The notes: generated from the letters alone by a model not told the origin. A stretch of 64,000 bases of DNA from Agroathelia rolfsii (GCA_018343915.1 JABRWF010000001.1:5332001-5396000); one strand, 5' to 3'. Shown: positions 33,236 through 50,389, counted from the first letter of the stretch. Numbers and translations are program-made.

Positions 33236-36200
33236 TTACAACGAACTCGAATCCACCGGATCCACCAACGTCATCTTTACACGGCCGCGCTGTGTATTCT
33301 TATCTTTTTCCACCTCAATCTTGACCTTGACCTTGTCGAATACGGCAATCATCAATTTCTGCTGGTCCTCGGCGGATGGGACGGTGATGGTGTAATTTTC
33401 CGCATCGAATTGTATCTCACGCTTGAACGTGACGAGTCCCTCGAGCCCAAGCCTGTATTGTTTTTTTACCATGAGCTCAGCATCAAGACAGTCATATGAA
33501 TAAACGCATCGAGAGTATAAAAGCACATACTTTGAGACAAAAACACCCAATCCATTCCTAAACGTCCGAATTACAAATGCTTCCTCCACAACAGCCCCTC
33601 CAGACTGCTCATTACGCCCTTTGACGGCGAGGCCGACATAAAACTCGACACTAGCCCGGCCTGCCATTTGTGCCATACGATGACGCCTGTTAACCACATC
33701 TAGTGTACGCTCGACGTGTGATTTCGAATGGAGTGAGGCGTGCAGGGGAGAGTAGTTTATTGAAGCCGCGAGTTGACGATGGGCGAGCACGTCTGGTCAC
33801 GTGCGAATTTTTTTTTTAATACGTTTATATTCACGTGCGAATTAACCTTGTCAGTAAGACGGAATTGCAATAAGCTTTCGACGCACCTGCATATCTCCGA
33901 ATCGGACTCGTGAAATGGGTGTAGATAGGACTGGCTAGACCGTAGTGTCCGAACGTATCCTTGCCTACGCTACCGGCACAGAAGTACTCAGCGGGTAACA
34001 TACACCTCGTCGCCATGATTCGGACGAGGGTGTTGAATGCAGGCTCGGATGGGTCCTGTTGATATGTCAACAAGACATAGAAAATGAGGTCAGAGGGAGT
34101 AAAATCACTCACGATGCATTTATCAAGTGATGCAGCCAAAGCGCCAGAACTCGACACATCGATCGACATACCCTTCCGTTTTTGCAGAATATCCTTCAGC
34201 TTATCAAAGTTAGCGGGTGGTGGGGGCATATGTCGTCTATTTTAAAAAAAATGCGGTATTCCAATATACAATTACCATCCACTCTTGATATGCAAGTTCT
34301 ACAAACAACTCACCTCAACACAGCAGTCTGTGGGAACGTCTCCTGAATCTTCTGCGCTACGCTAATGTTGGCAAGAAGCATAAACTCTTCCACGAGGCTA
34401 TTTGTCTCCTTCATCTCTTTCTGTTCCACGTCGATCGGGTCGGAGGACTCCGCGCTCTCCATGTGAATCTTGACTTCGGGAGAGGCGAGGTTGAGGGCGC
34501 CGGCTGCCATACGCTTCGCTTTGAGCTTTTGGGCGAGCGTGTTGAGTAGACGGATGCTGCTCGTGAGGTCATCCTGGAGGTTGCTATTGCAAGTATCCAG
34601 GTCAGTTTAGTAAGTGCGAGATTGTGCATAGGAGTGATCATCTTACACATCATCTTTGCGGATCTGAGCCTCGTCATACGTAAAAGCGGCTTTGGAGGCA
34701 ATAACCGACTTGGTGAACCGGACCCCGACAATGTCTGCGTCGGGTGTCATTTCCTATACACCAACAGCTTCGGTGTCAAATAAATTTTGAAAGAATAAGC
34801 CATGATCCCACTCACCCAAATAGCTGAGAACGCCAGACGCTCAACATACGGCCTCAGCGAGCACAAGTTCGTCCCAAGGAGAGACGGCAACATGTCTATA
34901 CGTTTGTCAACGAGATATACAGTCGTGCCTCTCGATGCAGCCTCGTGGTCCATGGGGTTGTCTGGTAGAACGAAGTGAGACACATCGGCAATGTCTGCGG
35001 AAAAATGCAAAGGTGAGCTAAATGAAACAGTAGTGACATCTAATATAGCACAAGCGTAGTACGTACGAACGCCAGCTTCGATATTCCCATTTGGTAATTG
35101 ACGTGCGTGTAATGCATCATCGATATCCTGACAATCTGAAAAGCAATGAAAGTCAGGCCAGTGGCTTCTCAAGAGAAATAGAGAAACGCTGACTAGGCGG
35201 GTCGATACTACAAATAATCAAGTTCCTCAAATCCTCCCTATCCCTCCACTCTGGACTCATCTCACTCTTCGGCGGTACAACCCACCGATCACCCTCCGTG
35301 GGCAAACAATCCAAAATCGCCTTCCCAAAAGGCCTGTACGGTACTTCGTACTCGAGCAACAAACTCTCCTGCTCGGCCTCTTTGCTCTCCACTTTCCCCA
35401 GCGCGCGCACAAAGTGGCCCTCGGGGTAACGCGAGGTGCTGTCCCATCGGTCGATTGTCACGAGGATCTTCTGGCCGATCAGCGTTGGGGCCTGGCGCGT
35501 GCGGAGGCGGATGCGGGGTAGGAGACGTGATACGGGCGTGGCAAAGACAGTTTGTTGCGAGAGCGAGGTAGTGTTCGAAGTGGTTAGGGAGGAATTGTCG
35601 ATGTGGCAGACGTAGCTGTTGTTTGAGAAAGCACCAGTTCATTTGTTAGCTTAGAGAGAAGAGTGAATACGTCTCTACCAAGCAGAAAAACAACGTACGC
35701 CCTCCAGTTCCGTTTGATAACACCGACAACTTGACCTGTAGGCTGTTTCCCGGCCGCAGATACATTACTCTTGCGTGCACGTTCCGCGCTCAGGATCCTA
35801 TCCTCTTCCGAGTTTCCTTGCCTTTCATCGTCATCAGAGTCCTCCGCATCATCATTCTTCAGTGTAGCTGAGCAGAATCATCGTCAGTTGCGAAACAAGT
35901 TCACAGTGTCCAACCATCAAAGACAAAAAAAGGAGAAAACCTACCTTCTTGATCAACCACCTCATCGCCAGGGGCTTTCCATAACTTCTCGTCAAACACC
36001 TTGACCACGACAACGTCACCATGCACGGCTCGGTTCATGTTTTCCCTTCCGACGAGCAAGATCGGTCTCTCAAAAGAAGCGGCATTAACGCTACCCTATG
36101 ATATAAAAATGAAAAAGAGAGCTGTTACGTGGGCAGAAAAAATACATACCTCCAAATAGTTGTACTCGTTCGCGTTGAAATACCCTTGGTGAAATTCTCC

Positions 36201-37456
36201 GGCGCGAACTCCAGCTAGCAGAGAAGCTTGCGGTAGATACTAAAAAATAAAAAAATAAAGAAAGGGTGTCGTCGCGATTAGGCGAAACTTTTAAGAGACG
36301 AGCCAAAACAAAGAACACCGACGTCTGGATATAGCGCAGTGCGCGCCGAGACCGCCTTGGTTGGCTCCAAGTCATCCGACCCAGCGGCAGATAATAAATC
36401 CAGGAGCTGCGCAGAGTCCTTTAGGTTTTCGACGTACTGGCGAACTGTAACATGCAAATGGTTAAGAAATTTCTACCAACATCGACATGGTAGTATGAAA
36501 AAACAAGGTGGGTAACATGTGCTGACCAGAGGTGCAAGGAATACTTTGTTGCCTCGCTTTTTCACGATTGGCAGAATCATCTGTCATGAGGACGATCTGG
36601 GGGATTACGGGAGCCGGTTTTCCTTTCACGGGCGGGCGGGCGAGCGGTAGGTGGGTGTTGTACCATGCTGTGGCCTTGCGAATCCCTATATATTCGCAGT
36701 GAGTCCTTCTGTAATCATGACACACATGTGTTGCTGGGTCACCTCGGTCATTTCTGTCATTCGGTGTCTCTCCCTCTTCTCGTATGATAGCCGTCTCCCT
36801 ATAAGAGATATTCAGATGACGTTACGAGTAAAAACGGACAGCCCATACGTGCGATATTCGTTATAAAACACCCATATATGTTTCTCTTCGGATTTGATGA
36901 GAGCCTTGAGACGATTGTAGAGAGGTAGCGAACGATGCCTCACTTCTTCAATCACCGTTTGCAGGATGATGAGTGGGGTGTGGAAGAGGGAGGACTCCAT
37001 GAGATCCATCTGATCTTAGGGCATGAGCAAAGCTGGCGATGTACAAAGCCACAGGGGAGTCGTGAAATGAGATGTCAAGATACCTGGGCTAGAAATACGT
37101 TCGTGTCTGGCAGAAGATAATGCCCAGTCGGATAGGCTGTATTAGAGGTATCTCCCAACAGAGGTAACAGCGGCGTCTCCTTGGCATTCGACGATGAGGA
37201 AGGACAGAGAAGGCATCCTGCAATACCACACGCAACGTCGTCTCGTAGATATCTTTCGCGAAGAACTAGGGAGAGTAGGACAATGAATGCATGTGAGATG
37301 GTGCAATTGGGCAATGATGACAACGAGTGAAGTAAAGTTTCTCAAGGGTGGATCGAGACCTTTGACGACTTTTCCTCTTGCAGTCTTTTTGAAGAATTTA
37401 CGCTGTGTGACGACGGCCTCTGCCCTTGACCGTTTTTTGATGGTGATTTCGACCAT
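33236..37456 (-). CDS. DIS3: DIS3/RRP44 exosome 3'-5' exoribonuclease
   Basis: Starts [20 protein letters not shown] and reads through about ten exons. Domains in order: PIN endonuclease ([37 protein letters not shown]); cold-shock domains ([31 protein letters not shown], then [19 protein letters not shown]); RNB exonuclease with the Asp-rich active site [14 protein letters not shown] formed across an intron, DVSHFV, AEYF and [10 protein letters not shown]; and an S1-type C-terminus ending DPVDSSSL. Present active-site residues and domain order support a functional catalytic subunit of the RNA exosome that processes and degrades RNA in nucleus and cytoplasm. Size is normal for the family. The accessory region ends here. 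Confidence 0.95.
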
Positions 37457-37666
37457 GGATGTCAGTTAGAGAAATGGATGGTCAGTACCAGTTGTACATG
37501 ATTTCGCCGCGGCTCGAAACAGAGCATTGCCGAATTGTCAGCATCTCGACATTCTCACACAGCTCATGGCCACAAAACTCGATACCATATTATAGAAGAG
37601 GAGATGCTGATAAATTTGTATTGTTTAAATACATAATTATCTAGATTAAAATAACTGTGGCCACAT

Positions 37667-38638
37667 CTACTCTTCGGGAGCAGCATCGTCACCCTTATCT
37701 TCTGGCTTGTCTCCTGAAGAATAGAGTATGGTAAGAAAACGGATCATGCTACAAACACGAGTAGCCCTTACCAGACTCCTGCATATCCGATGTCCAGAGC
37801 GTCAAGTTATCACGGAGGAGCTGCATGATGAGTGTCGAGTCCCTATAGCTCTCTTCCGAGAGAGTATCCAACTGATCGATGGCATCGTCGAACGCCTGCT
37901 TGGCGAGATGGCATGCGCGGTCGGGGCTGTTAAGGATCTCGTAGTAGAACACAGAGAAGTTGAGGGCAAGACCGAGGCGGATCGGGTGTGTTGGCGGTAG
38001 GTCCGCAACGGCAACATCAGACGCGGCCTTGTACGCCTCCAGTGCATCGTCGCCTGTCTGCTTGCGCTTGTCGCCAGTCACGAATTCGGCGAGATAACGA
38101 TGGTAATCGCCCTTCCTAGTAGCATACCATGTTGATATCGCCCCTGTGAGCCGAAAGAAAGAAGTGATGTGTGCTCACATCTTGAGATAAAACACCTTGT
38201 CCTCTGCGGACGCACTCGAAGGAACGAGGCTCTTCTCCAGTACTTCAAGAATGTCTTCGCAAATCTTTGCCAGCTCGGCCTCGATCTTTTCCCTGTATCC
38301 CTTGATCATCGACACATGAGCCTCATTGCCCTTGGACTCTTCCTTTTGCTCGATCGACGAGATGATCCTCCAGGACGCACGACGGGAGCCGATGACGTTC
38401 TTGTACGCAACGGAAAGAAGATTGCGCTCCTCGACAGACAAAGCCTGGTCGAGCAATGCGACTTGCTTCATACTCTCGACCATCTCTACATGATCGTGCT
38501 TCAGAGATCGCGTGCGCATGTGCCACAGATAGCAGTAGACAGGGCCGGCCGCGATAGGCGTTGGCGCTCACCGTCATAGCGTTCAGCCTGCTCAGAGAGC
38601 TTGGCAAGGTAGACATGTGTGTCGCGTGATTCAGACAT
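37667..38638 (-). CDS. 14-3-3 protein
   Basis: Four exons (38638-38572, 38485-38179, 38115-37772, 37713-37667) sum to 765 nt, giving 254 residues, the usual 14-3-3 length. Start [25 protein letters not shown]. Signature blocks are [52 protein letters not shown] and [22 protein letters not shown]. The acidic tail ends DDAAPEE. These proteins dimerise and bind phospho-Ser/Thr motifs of many signalling and metabolic partners. All junctions keep phase. Confidence 0.97.
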
Positions 38639-39186
38639 TTCTCGTAATCTTGCAAGGGAAGTGAAGGCGATGTGTTGATGAGGATGAGTGTTAGTAGGAA
38701 AGAATAATGGAGGGAAGAACCACTCGCACTAGCACAGCGGGGCCTAAGCGGGAAAACGTTCCTCAGCCGGTAATTATTAGGAGTGGGCGACTTGATCTGG
38801 ACAATCAAATAAGAAATCAGATATCTTTGCCAACAAAATATTAAAATCCTGGTATGGCTAAAGCGAGCGTCCCAGAATCCTGGGCCAGTGTGAGACCCAG
38901 GCAGTACTAGTAATAACATCATCTTCGTGATGCTACTGGTAAATAACTTGCATTCTTGTCTTCTCGCCGGCATCATGAAGCAGTTCTATTCAATCTTCCA
39001 TGGTCATTCCAGTATGCTATGTAGGCAACAAATCCCTCAAGTTGAATAAACATCGCTTAAAACTCGCTTATACATTTTAAGGAGTACTTTGAAATGATAC
39101 TTTTGCATCAAGTGTGCCGTCACAACCCAGTACATTCCACAAACTCTTTGGAATTCGGGCATTAAAATAATTGCAATGTATATACA
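38639..39186. other. Intergenic, 14-3-3 promoter side
   Basis: Contains the 5' region of the 14-3-3 gene and the 3' flank of the transposase gene. No further gene, and no terminal inverted repeat that I could match to the other side of the transposase. Confidence 0.4.
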
Positions 39187-40932
39187 TTATTGAAGCAGAT
39201 GGGTTTGGACAAAGGATGCAAGCAGAGCTTCCAGCTGACGTGCAACGGGGTCATCAAGGACTGAAATGTACCGATTAAGCACATTGGTTGCCTGAAGGAC
39301 CTCCTCATGTGTTGGGCAGTCTGCAGATAATGGATCAGAATTATCATTATTGTCTTGTGCTTCCTCCTCTGCTGCCTCCATGACGGCCTTAACAATCTCC
39401 TGATCTGTGATATCCTCCAAGAGCTGTGCCTCTCTGGCTGGCTGGATGACTTCATCGATACTCAAGCGGTTGCATTTCTGTAGCACCCCCTTGACCTCCA
39501 ACATATCCATCGCACGTGTGAGGTCGTCTATCGTGCGCTCGAGCTCCGAGTCAACATCGACTCCTTCGGAATCAAATGGCTCCGATTGTTCAGCATCTGA
39601 GGGCGGCGAGCTGCGGTGGCTTGGAGATGATGCCGACGTATTGGTGCTCAAAGGTGGTAGGATCCCAGATGTCTGCCAACAACTGCGGATCGTTGTAGCG
39701 CTAATGGTAGCCCAGGCTGCTTCGGCTCTACGCATCGCTGTAAGCTGATCAATGTTGTAAATTTCGCTAGATGCAACTCCTGCGCTGTGGTTACTGATTA
39801 CATGCGCCATGTAATTCAATCGATAATGAGCCTTGAAGCATCGGATAATGCCCTGATCCATTGGTTGGACGTGCGCAGTAAAGTTCGGAGTGAAGCTTTC
39901 AACACGGATGTTTGTCAAATCCGTTGGGGCGATATGACCTGAGAATCTGTCTTGTAGGAGAAGGATTTTTCTATCCTGTTGTCGCAACTCCCAGTCCCAT
40001 TCTCGAATCCAGTCCTGATACATTTCGGCGGTCATCCATGCCGTGCAATTCGAGCGATACCGAAAGCCTAGCTGAACAGCACTCTTGTTCTTGAATGCTT
40101 GAGGCTTCTTGGACTTTCCAATAGTGAACGCAGGAAGCTTCTCCGAACCATCTGCATTACAAGCAAAGATGTATGTGAGCCGGTATTTCCGTCCGTTTTT
40201 GCCAGACATTCCTTCGTCTGCCAGACTACGGTCAGGGGGATAGCTGCGATTTTGAATCTGAGAACTTTATCTATAGCTATAAATACTTGAATGTACGTAC
40301 GCGGAAAATAGCACCGTTTCGTCCATATTGAAAATGTCCCGGAGAGCAAAGCCAGACATTGCAATGAGGTGGCGCATTCGCTCTCGTTCGGCCTGGACTG
40401 TCTCTGGACGTGCCGAAGCCTGGGCGGCCCCTCCATGTTGTCTAAACTCCTTTAGCCCAAGTCGATATTTAAACCGATCAAGCCATCCATTGCTGAGCAG
40501 CGGGTGCTTAGCATCAGGAATATTGGCCAGCTTTGCAAAATGCTTCCATCTCTGGCGCAAGAGCTCTCCAGACATAGGAATACCATCCTCCATAGCCTTT
40601 TGAATCCACAAAACCATCATTTCGTCGATCCTTGGATACGCAGTTTTAGACATTCTCCTTGACATCCTGTCTACGCCATTGCCACGGTTAGCCCACTGGG
40701 TACGCCACCGCAGCTCAACCTCGGGTTTCAGCCATTTGGAAAGAGTGGATTGGCCTAAAGGAATTCTTGGGAACACGTTCTTGAAATGCGCTACGGTATC
40801 TTCCTGGCGTACGCTATGTTCATGGTGCCAGTCGAGTATCTGAATGCGTTGCTCAAGTGTTGGGTTTTGCCTTTTGTAGGGACGTTGCGCCTTTCTTTTG
40901 CCTGAGTGCGTGCTTGGTTCTTCTGCAGGCAT
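39187..40932 (-). CDS. Tigger/pogo-type DDE transposase, full-length open frame
   Basis: Two exons, 40932-40301 and 40243-39187, joined across a 57-nt intron (GTACGT donor, CGCAG acceptor), give 1689 nt, 562 residues without a stop. N-terminal psq/CENP-B-type helix-turn-helix DNA-binding regions (EQRIQILDWHHEH...STLSKWL; WIQKAMEDGIPMSGELL; NGWLDRFKYRLGL) precede the DDE nuclease. Its acidic residues lie in FNMDETVLF, LLLQDRFSGH and HVQPMDQGII. The middle motif is usually LLLxDNxxSH; here Asn is Arg and SH is GH. The C-terminal third is acidic and Ser-rich. No matching terminal inverted repeats or TA target duplication were found by eye, so domestication is possible; an immobile recent insertion is the alternative. 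Confidence 0.88.
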
Positions 40933-43920
<2,988 letters not shown>

Positions 43921-44132
43921 CCTGAGAAGACTAACAAACACATACACACACGAAAAGCACGTGGTAATAATATGGAACATGATATATAATTAGACAGTAA
44001 GGGAAAAAAGAAACTTCTGCGTATTATACAAATGTGGTGCGATATAAAAAGACAAAGAAAGTTTCTGAGTTCTTGTGCAAGTATCTGGGTGAATTTGCTG
44101 TGGTACATGATGACGACTAACGGATATTTATC

Positions 44133-47100
44133 CTACAACGTCTCCCACCCACCACTATCGACGGTACTTTCCAGCTTACGTGCGACGACAGTTGGGATGC
44201 CATGGTTTAGCCATGTTCTCCGCACCTCTTCCCACCGTGCGAGATGAAGATATTGGCGACGGCCACGCCTAAGAAAAAATTATGAGAGTTAATATCAGTG
44301 CATTATATCGTTTGATGGAAAGTTCATTCGCGTACCTCATGGAATGATCGACTTCGCCATGAGCATCCAAATACGGCGACTGGGCAAAAGTGCCACTGCT
44401 CGCATAGAGGTAGAGCAACGAACATCTTTTCACGAGGAAATACATTCCAATCGCTCCACCGCACCTATTATCGACAGTTGCATATCAGTTGTCCCTCTGT
44501 ACGGTGCAAGTAGGGGAAAGGACTCACTCTCGAGTATGTACATTACATTCCCCTCTCCCTGTCCCATCCGGATCCTGGCAACAATGACTCGCCATGCACA
44601 CCGTCGTACCACAAATCAAACAGATGGCTGCATCAGCAGGAACACTATCACAGTGCTTACATTTCAATGCTTGATCATGAGACCCGAAGAGACTGTCGAG
44701 GATCAGAGGCAGCCTCGCGATCTTGTACACGCCCGGGAAATCGAGCATCACACCACAGTTGAGCTGTGAAGCTGCGTGCGAATGGCCGTAGTGGGCACAC
44801 CATCCGGATAGCGCGTTCTGCAACGTATCCTGTTTTGGTAGATCCGCAAGAGGAGGGATACCAAGGAACTTCAGGAGGCGAGTGTATTCGCATTCGCTAG
44901 GGTCGAATTCGGGTGTAGGGAAGGCGTTGGGGAGAACAGATCGGCATAGGATGGCGGCTCGGCGGAGGAAAGGTAATGTAAACGCATACAGCAGTCGCTC
45001 CATGCGGGCATCGCCAAAAGTCTCGTACACCAGAGTCGCGGTGTGTTCAAAGACTGGAGAGTGTCTAACAACAGACATGAAAAAGATGCGCAGGTCACCG
45101 AATATTGCCTCGTGAGCACGGCGGGGGATTTGTACTGTATTTTGGCTCCTCGTCTTGTTGAGAATGTAAACGAGTCCAATCACCGTCCGGGCAAGACAAG
45201 CATGGAAAGTCAGCGCAAGCACATGCCTAAGCATATCGGGCCCAACTGCTGCAGTTTCAACCAGAATGGTAAACGGATCGCGCAACAAAAGTGGATACGC
45301 AAAAGAGGTAAGAGAAGTACGACTCCATTCGGGCAGCAGGCGCTTGATGATGGCCTGCCTAACTGCCTCCCTGCCCTCATCCGGTCTTGCTTTCAAGTGC
45401 GATCCCATGAGTTTGGTGAGCACGAGCAGCAGGCTGCGTATCATCCTCATCTGAGCATCCGTAAGCGTATCCACAAGGAGTTTATCACCAGCATCTACAC
45501 CACGCTGAGCGATCTCAATTGATGCGACCGTGTATCCAACCAGTTCTTCAGGAAGATAAATACCGGCGCCGCGTTCGCCCTGCTCCGGCTCCGGTCGATC
45601 GCGCAGATGACGAGTCTGTTGTGATATTGTCTTCGACGCAGACATAATAAAGTCCACCATCTTGCCTTCATCCACATTATCCCACCGATCGGGCTTCTTC
45701 GACACGGACATGTACCCCGGATCCTGCGTACTCCAGAATCCAAACTCCCCAGTCCCGTTTCTGAACTGCAACGAATCAAGCTGGAAGTCAGGTCGGGATC
45801 TTAGAATGCTGATACCAGCCGCACGGATCCAGTCAGAGAAAGACACTGTGCTCAATGCGACCGTCGACGGCTGGGATACGGGTAAAAGGACGTTCCCTAG
45901 GCTCTTGCAAAGAGGGCAAATAAACTCCTTTCGTGCAATGTTCTCCGGATGATTCCTGGATGTCTGGGCTCGGTGGCGCTGCCTTGTGGATGCATTGTAC
46001 ATTTGGAAACACTCCAAGTGCATCATGTGCGTGCATACGGACGAATGGAGACCAAACTTGGGGTGATGCGAAGGGAACCCTTGGAAGTCCTGCGACGAAA
46101 AGTACTCAGCATCTCGGCGGTCTGCGTCGGGTGGGGGGAATATCGGCTTAGATGATGCCTCTGCGCGGTCTAGAGAGGAAGGCGTCTGTAGCGCTTCGTT
46201 GAGGAAATAGTAGTGCCCATCCAAATGGCGCCGGATGAAACGACTGGGCTGGATTAGACCAAGCGTTCCAAATGCTCGTGTGTTATCCAGGTCCTCCTGA
46301 CAAACGATACACGTCCCGAAGGAGGTCTGCTCTTCGGACTCTTCATTCATAGCATCATCTTCATCGTCGTCAACATCGTCAAAGTTGATAGCGAAGCTAG
46401 CTTGCTGAGCTTTCATTTGCTTCATGATCGCCTCCTGTCGGGCCTTTGCCGCTTTCTTCTTCGCGGACTCTGGATCATCGCCTTCAGCAGGGTTGACAAC
46501 CTGACGGTGCTGTGAAACTTGCTCCGGAACAACTTTTTCCATTTCGCTCAAGATCCACCGAATCCGAGGTTTGTACGTCTTGAATCGCTCGTGGGTTTCA
46601 AGTGTGCAGAGAACATCAAGCAGCGTCTTGTTATCCTGGAAGTCCTTGACTGCCGCCAAGCTGCAAAAGACCGGCGCGCGCTCGATGATCGCTAGCATGG
46701 TCAAATGGAGGACCTGATCGAGGATAGCTTCTCCAGACGAAGCCGTCTCGCCCTCCGAATCGGTGATCGTGATCACGTTGAGGATCGCGTAGAACATGAC
46801 CTGTAACAAAGCCTCGGATTCAAAAACGGAGCCGAGGATCGAAAAGGGGCCTTGCGTGATGCCGAGCGGTTTGGGGACGATGACGGGCTCGGAAATACCG
46901 GCTTTCTTCATACGGCTGATGAGGACCGCTTCGACCTCCTCTCTCTTGTTACGCGTATAATGATAGAAGAAAGGGTTTATCTCGTCAAAGCACTCATCTT
47001 TGAGCTCGTAAACGCCAGTGTCGAATGTCGATTCTGGTGGGCGGAAATTGGCCACTTCTTTGAGTACATGCTCAAAAGAGACATCATCCGCCAGCCTCTC

Positions 47101-49940
47101 CGCGACGCGCTTCACTAAATCGCTGAAGGAGCATGGGCCCATGCCCAGAGCGTGGACAATCTCTCGGCGAATGACCATAGGCAAAGGCATCCGAGAAGCA
47201 TTGGCCGTCTCGCTAAAGATCGTGATAAGGATGTAGAGGACTTCCTCAACCATGCTAGCCAGCTGCGGCCCATCATAAACCGGGTGGAGAGTGATGCCAC
47301 TGAAATACCCTAGGAGTCCAAACCTATCAAGAATCGTCACAATGACGGTATTAGGGTCCAGAATGATGAGGGCGGTCTGGAGAATGAAGATGTCCTGATC
47401 GTAGCAGAGTTCGCGAAGCATAAAGTCCCGGTAGTGCAAAAGCTGTCCACGGATAGCGAATCCGTTTCGTACCCAAAGCCCGGTTCGGATTTGGGCGATC
47501 ATAGCGAGAACTATTTCGGGTCTTGTCAATGTTTCAGTCAAATGGTATATACTCTTACAGGTACTGACCTCTGAGTGGAAAATCTATCACCGTCTGGATC
47601 GCATGCTCACTAGCATTCCGAAGGATTACATCCCGAACGCTCGAAAGCCCCACTGAGCTCAAGGACTCTTCAGAAAGCTTATCGACATGCTTGAACAGTT
47701 CCGCCAGCAGCCAATGAAGCGAGTGATGAAAGCTAACCCAGCCATCGAGCACGTCAAATTGAACGATCTGATACTCCGCCCATCCGAAGCTAACATCGTG
47801 GAAATGGATGGGCGGGAACTTTGATTTGTCTCGACTGCCGATCGTGGTGCACACGAGAAGGATCCGATGCACTACCGCGTTGATAGCAACGACGAGCTCA
47901 GCGGGGCTAGACCTCGAAAATGCCTCTCCGTACACCTTGATGACGCGTGAGAGGGAGAGGGTGACGTTGAAGACACTGATCCAAGCATCCGTCTCATATT
48001 CAACATGGGTTGTCACTGCACGTTTATTGGGGTTGATGCACATGAACAGCTGACATACGGCCGCGAACTGTGTCAGGTACTCGCGGTTGTGAGCAATCAG
48101 GTTCTGTACAGGACCGTTGTGACAGAGATAGCGAAGGTCGCTGAACACGGGCATGAATCGCTTGGATTTGAACGGGAAGCTTTCGACATCGACGTCGGCG
48201 GTGTCATTCGGCGTATAGGAGATCCGCTTGTCGACGATCTGGTTCGTGAAAAAAGCGGTGATAATGGCGAGCAGCCGAGTGACGACGTCATGGTGCTTCA
48301 CAATGTGATAGGCAACGGAAGGGACGGTGAAGAGCTGGAGGGCAAAATACTTAATGGATGTTTCCGCCTCTCTATCGATCAGAAGGTACGCATCGATAAC
48401 ACGGTGATATACATTTGCGAAATGTCCCGCTAATTCAAGTAAGTAATGGATGAACTAGACGATAGCATGTATACTTACCAACAGCCAATTTATGCTCATG
48501 GGATAGTGTCAGAATGGACGCATATATCTCCTTTAGGCTTAAACGGGGTTTCTTCCATAGTCTCGTATGGTACAAGAAAAGACAATCGATTCGGGTAGCA
48601 TCGGATAGGCCATTGATAGGCGGTGGTGGTTGGTTTGTGTATGACTTGCGTGGAGACATCAGCTCAACGGCAATCATCTCTCTTAGATATAGCGTGTCCG
48701 TGACGAGGCGACTACGGGTCAAATCAAGAAGCCATTCGATGATGACGGCAGAGACTTGTTCCCGGAACGTGTCGTATGCTCTGCGAACAGTGACTCCCAG
48801 GTCGACTTGGGAGATTATTTGGGCAGTCTCGAGGAGTCGATGTACATTGTTATGCATATCGACGACCTCGCGGCCTTGCTCGTCAATATTCTTCACAATT
48901 ATGTAGGCCTCATCGTGCGTCTTGTTCGTGGTATCAAGGATGAGTTGGATTACCTCGTCGTAAGAGTGCTTATCGTCATTCCAAATGAGTACACAGTAGA
49001 CGTCCTTCATCATGGGGTCGCCTGAGGGTTGAGCTCGTAGTTCAGCCTCGGTGGTAGGGGGAGGGTTAGATGATTCATCCGGAGAGTTATCCAAGGTCTC
49101 CAAGATAAAATCCAGCGCGTATCCAATGGTGCGCTTCATACTTTCTTGAAGTTCCTCCGTAACTGGTACGCGGAAAGGATAGTTCTTTACGGGCTCCAAG
49201 TCCGAGCCCATGACCGCCTTCCGTGGAATCTTGGGTGGGGGAGCAAGGGGACGACCTGTAGGAGGGACCCCTGCGATAGGTGGATGAAAGGGACAGTCTA
49301 TGAAATTGCGCCAGGCTTCCGCGTCACCACAATCGCAGCAACCGCCGGATTGCTGAGCAATGAAAAAGCTGACGTTGTGATCGCTATGGTTTGTTGCATG
49401 AAAGCATCGGGAGCAGAGAACGCAGCTGTCATCGAGCGAACAATCTCTTTAAAAGAGAAATCGTGCTGTCAGTAAACAGATATATAGTTTGGTTATCAAA
49501 ATGAGGACACGGCTTGACGTGTTATAGTCTCTCATGAGGATATTTGGAAGCTGATAAAGGCAACAGAATGCAACTTACTTGCATCTGAAACAGCTTTCGC
49601 CCTTCTTGAATATATGCCCACATGGACGCCCTGGGATTACTGGATCGTCTTGGGCCGCCCCACAGTAGCCTGTTGAGAGTTGCGCCTCACTGATAGGAAA
49701 CTCATCAGAGAACTCTATTGAAGATGAACCCAGGAAGAGACCAGAAGTAGCACCCCAGAACGAGTTGCAGAGTTCCTTGAGAATTTCTTTTCTCGTTGCA
49801 GGCGTAAACTGGTAGCCCCTAGATCCAGGCATCGTCTCAATTGCGAAACGGAGATGATGGAGAGGATCGTTTGTGGGAGGAGCCTGGGGCACGCGATCTC
49901 TAGGCGTACGGAAAGACGGAAAGAGCGATGTCAAGCTCAT
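44133..49940 (-). CDS. UBR1: UBR1-type N-recognin E3 ubiquitin ligase
   Basis: Starts MSLTSLFPSFRTPRDR. The UBR zinc box that binds basic N-termini spans about 49615-49330: CGHIFKKGESCFRCKDCS, CVLCSRCFHATNHSDH, GGCCDCGDAEAW. A ClpS-like region for bulky hydrophobic N-termini follows (DVYCVLIWNDDKHSYDEVI). One very long exon (47541 to about 44527) contains the coiled acidic stretch DDVDDDEDDAMNEESEE and a RING finger (CIVCQEDLDNT, then CTHMMHLECF and FICPLCKSLGN). The C-terminal UBLC-like region ends with YLDAHGEVD, RRQYLHLARWEEVRRTWLNHGIP and GGWETL. Near 1,900 residues in six or so exons, the fungal norm. It ubiquitinates substrates bearing destabilising N-terminal residues. No defects seen. 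Confidence 0.95.
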
Positions 49941-50389
49941 TCTTTATCAGAGAAAGGCCTGTGTTGAAAAGACACGTCTTGGTGTGAATCTAAGTGCTTA
50001 GGCCTTGGAAAGGGCCCACGGTGCTCGTACTGGTACTAGTAGCAGTAGTCGTGGTGAGGTGCCAGTGTGTGCACAAGTGTGTGTGCTGACATAATCAAAT
50101 CGCTATGATGTAGCATTTGCCTAATTTGGACGATCAATTTGCAGCGATGTTATATTTACGCATACATGCATAGCGGTCCAGTATTGAAAATTGTAGGCTG
50201 GAAAGCAAAATTCTTTTGCCCTGTGTGCATACGGTTGTTAAATAATACAGCTTACTTACCCCATCTATTCCAACACGTGTGACTCGAGTCATAATAACCA
50301 CACTATTTTTGGCGGCAGTGAAAAGATTTAAATCAGTCTTCAGAAACAAAGGGCAGGTACAACTCCACAACTTTCTTTTCTTCTAGACA
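49941..50389. other. Divergent promoter region between UBR1 and the deaminase-like gene
   Basis: A 449-bp shared upstream region. A small TAGTAGCAGTAG repeat lies near 50036-50050. No gene. Confidence 0.4.

Noticed and set aside
49146..49475. Plus-strand frames across UBR1
   Set aside because: The minus strand encodes the UBR box and ClpS-like region with conserved residues. The plus frames are shadows.
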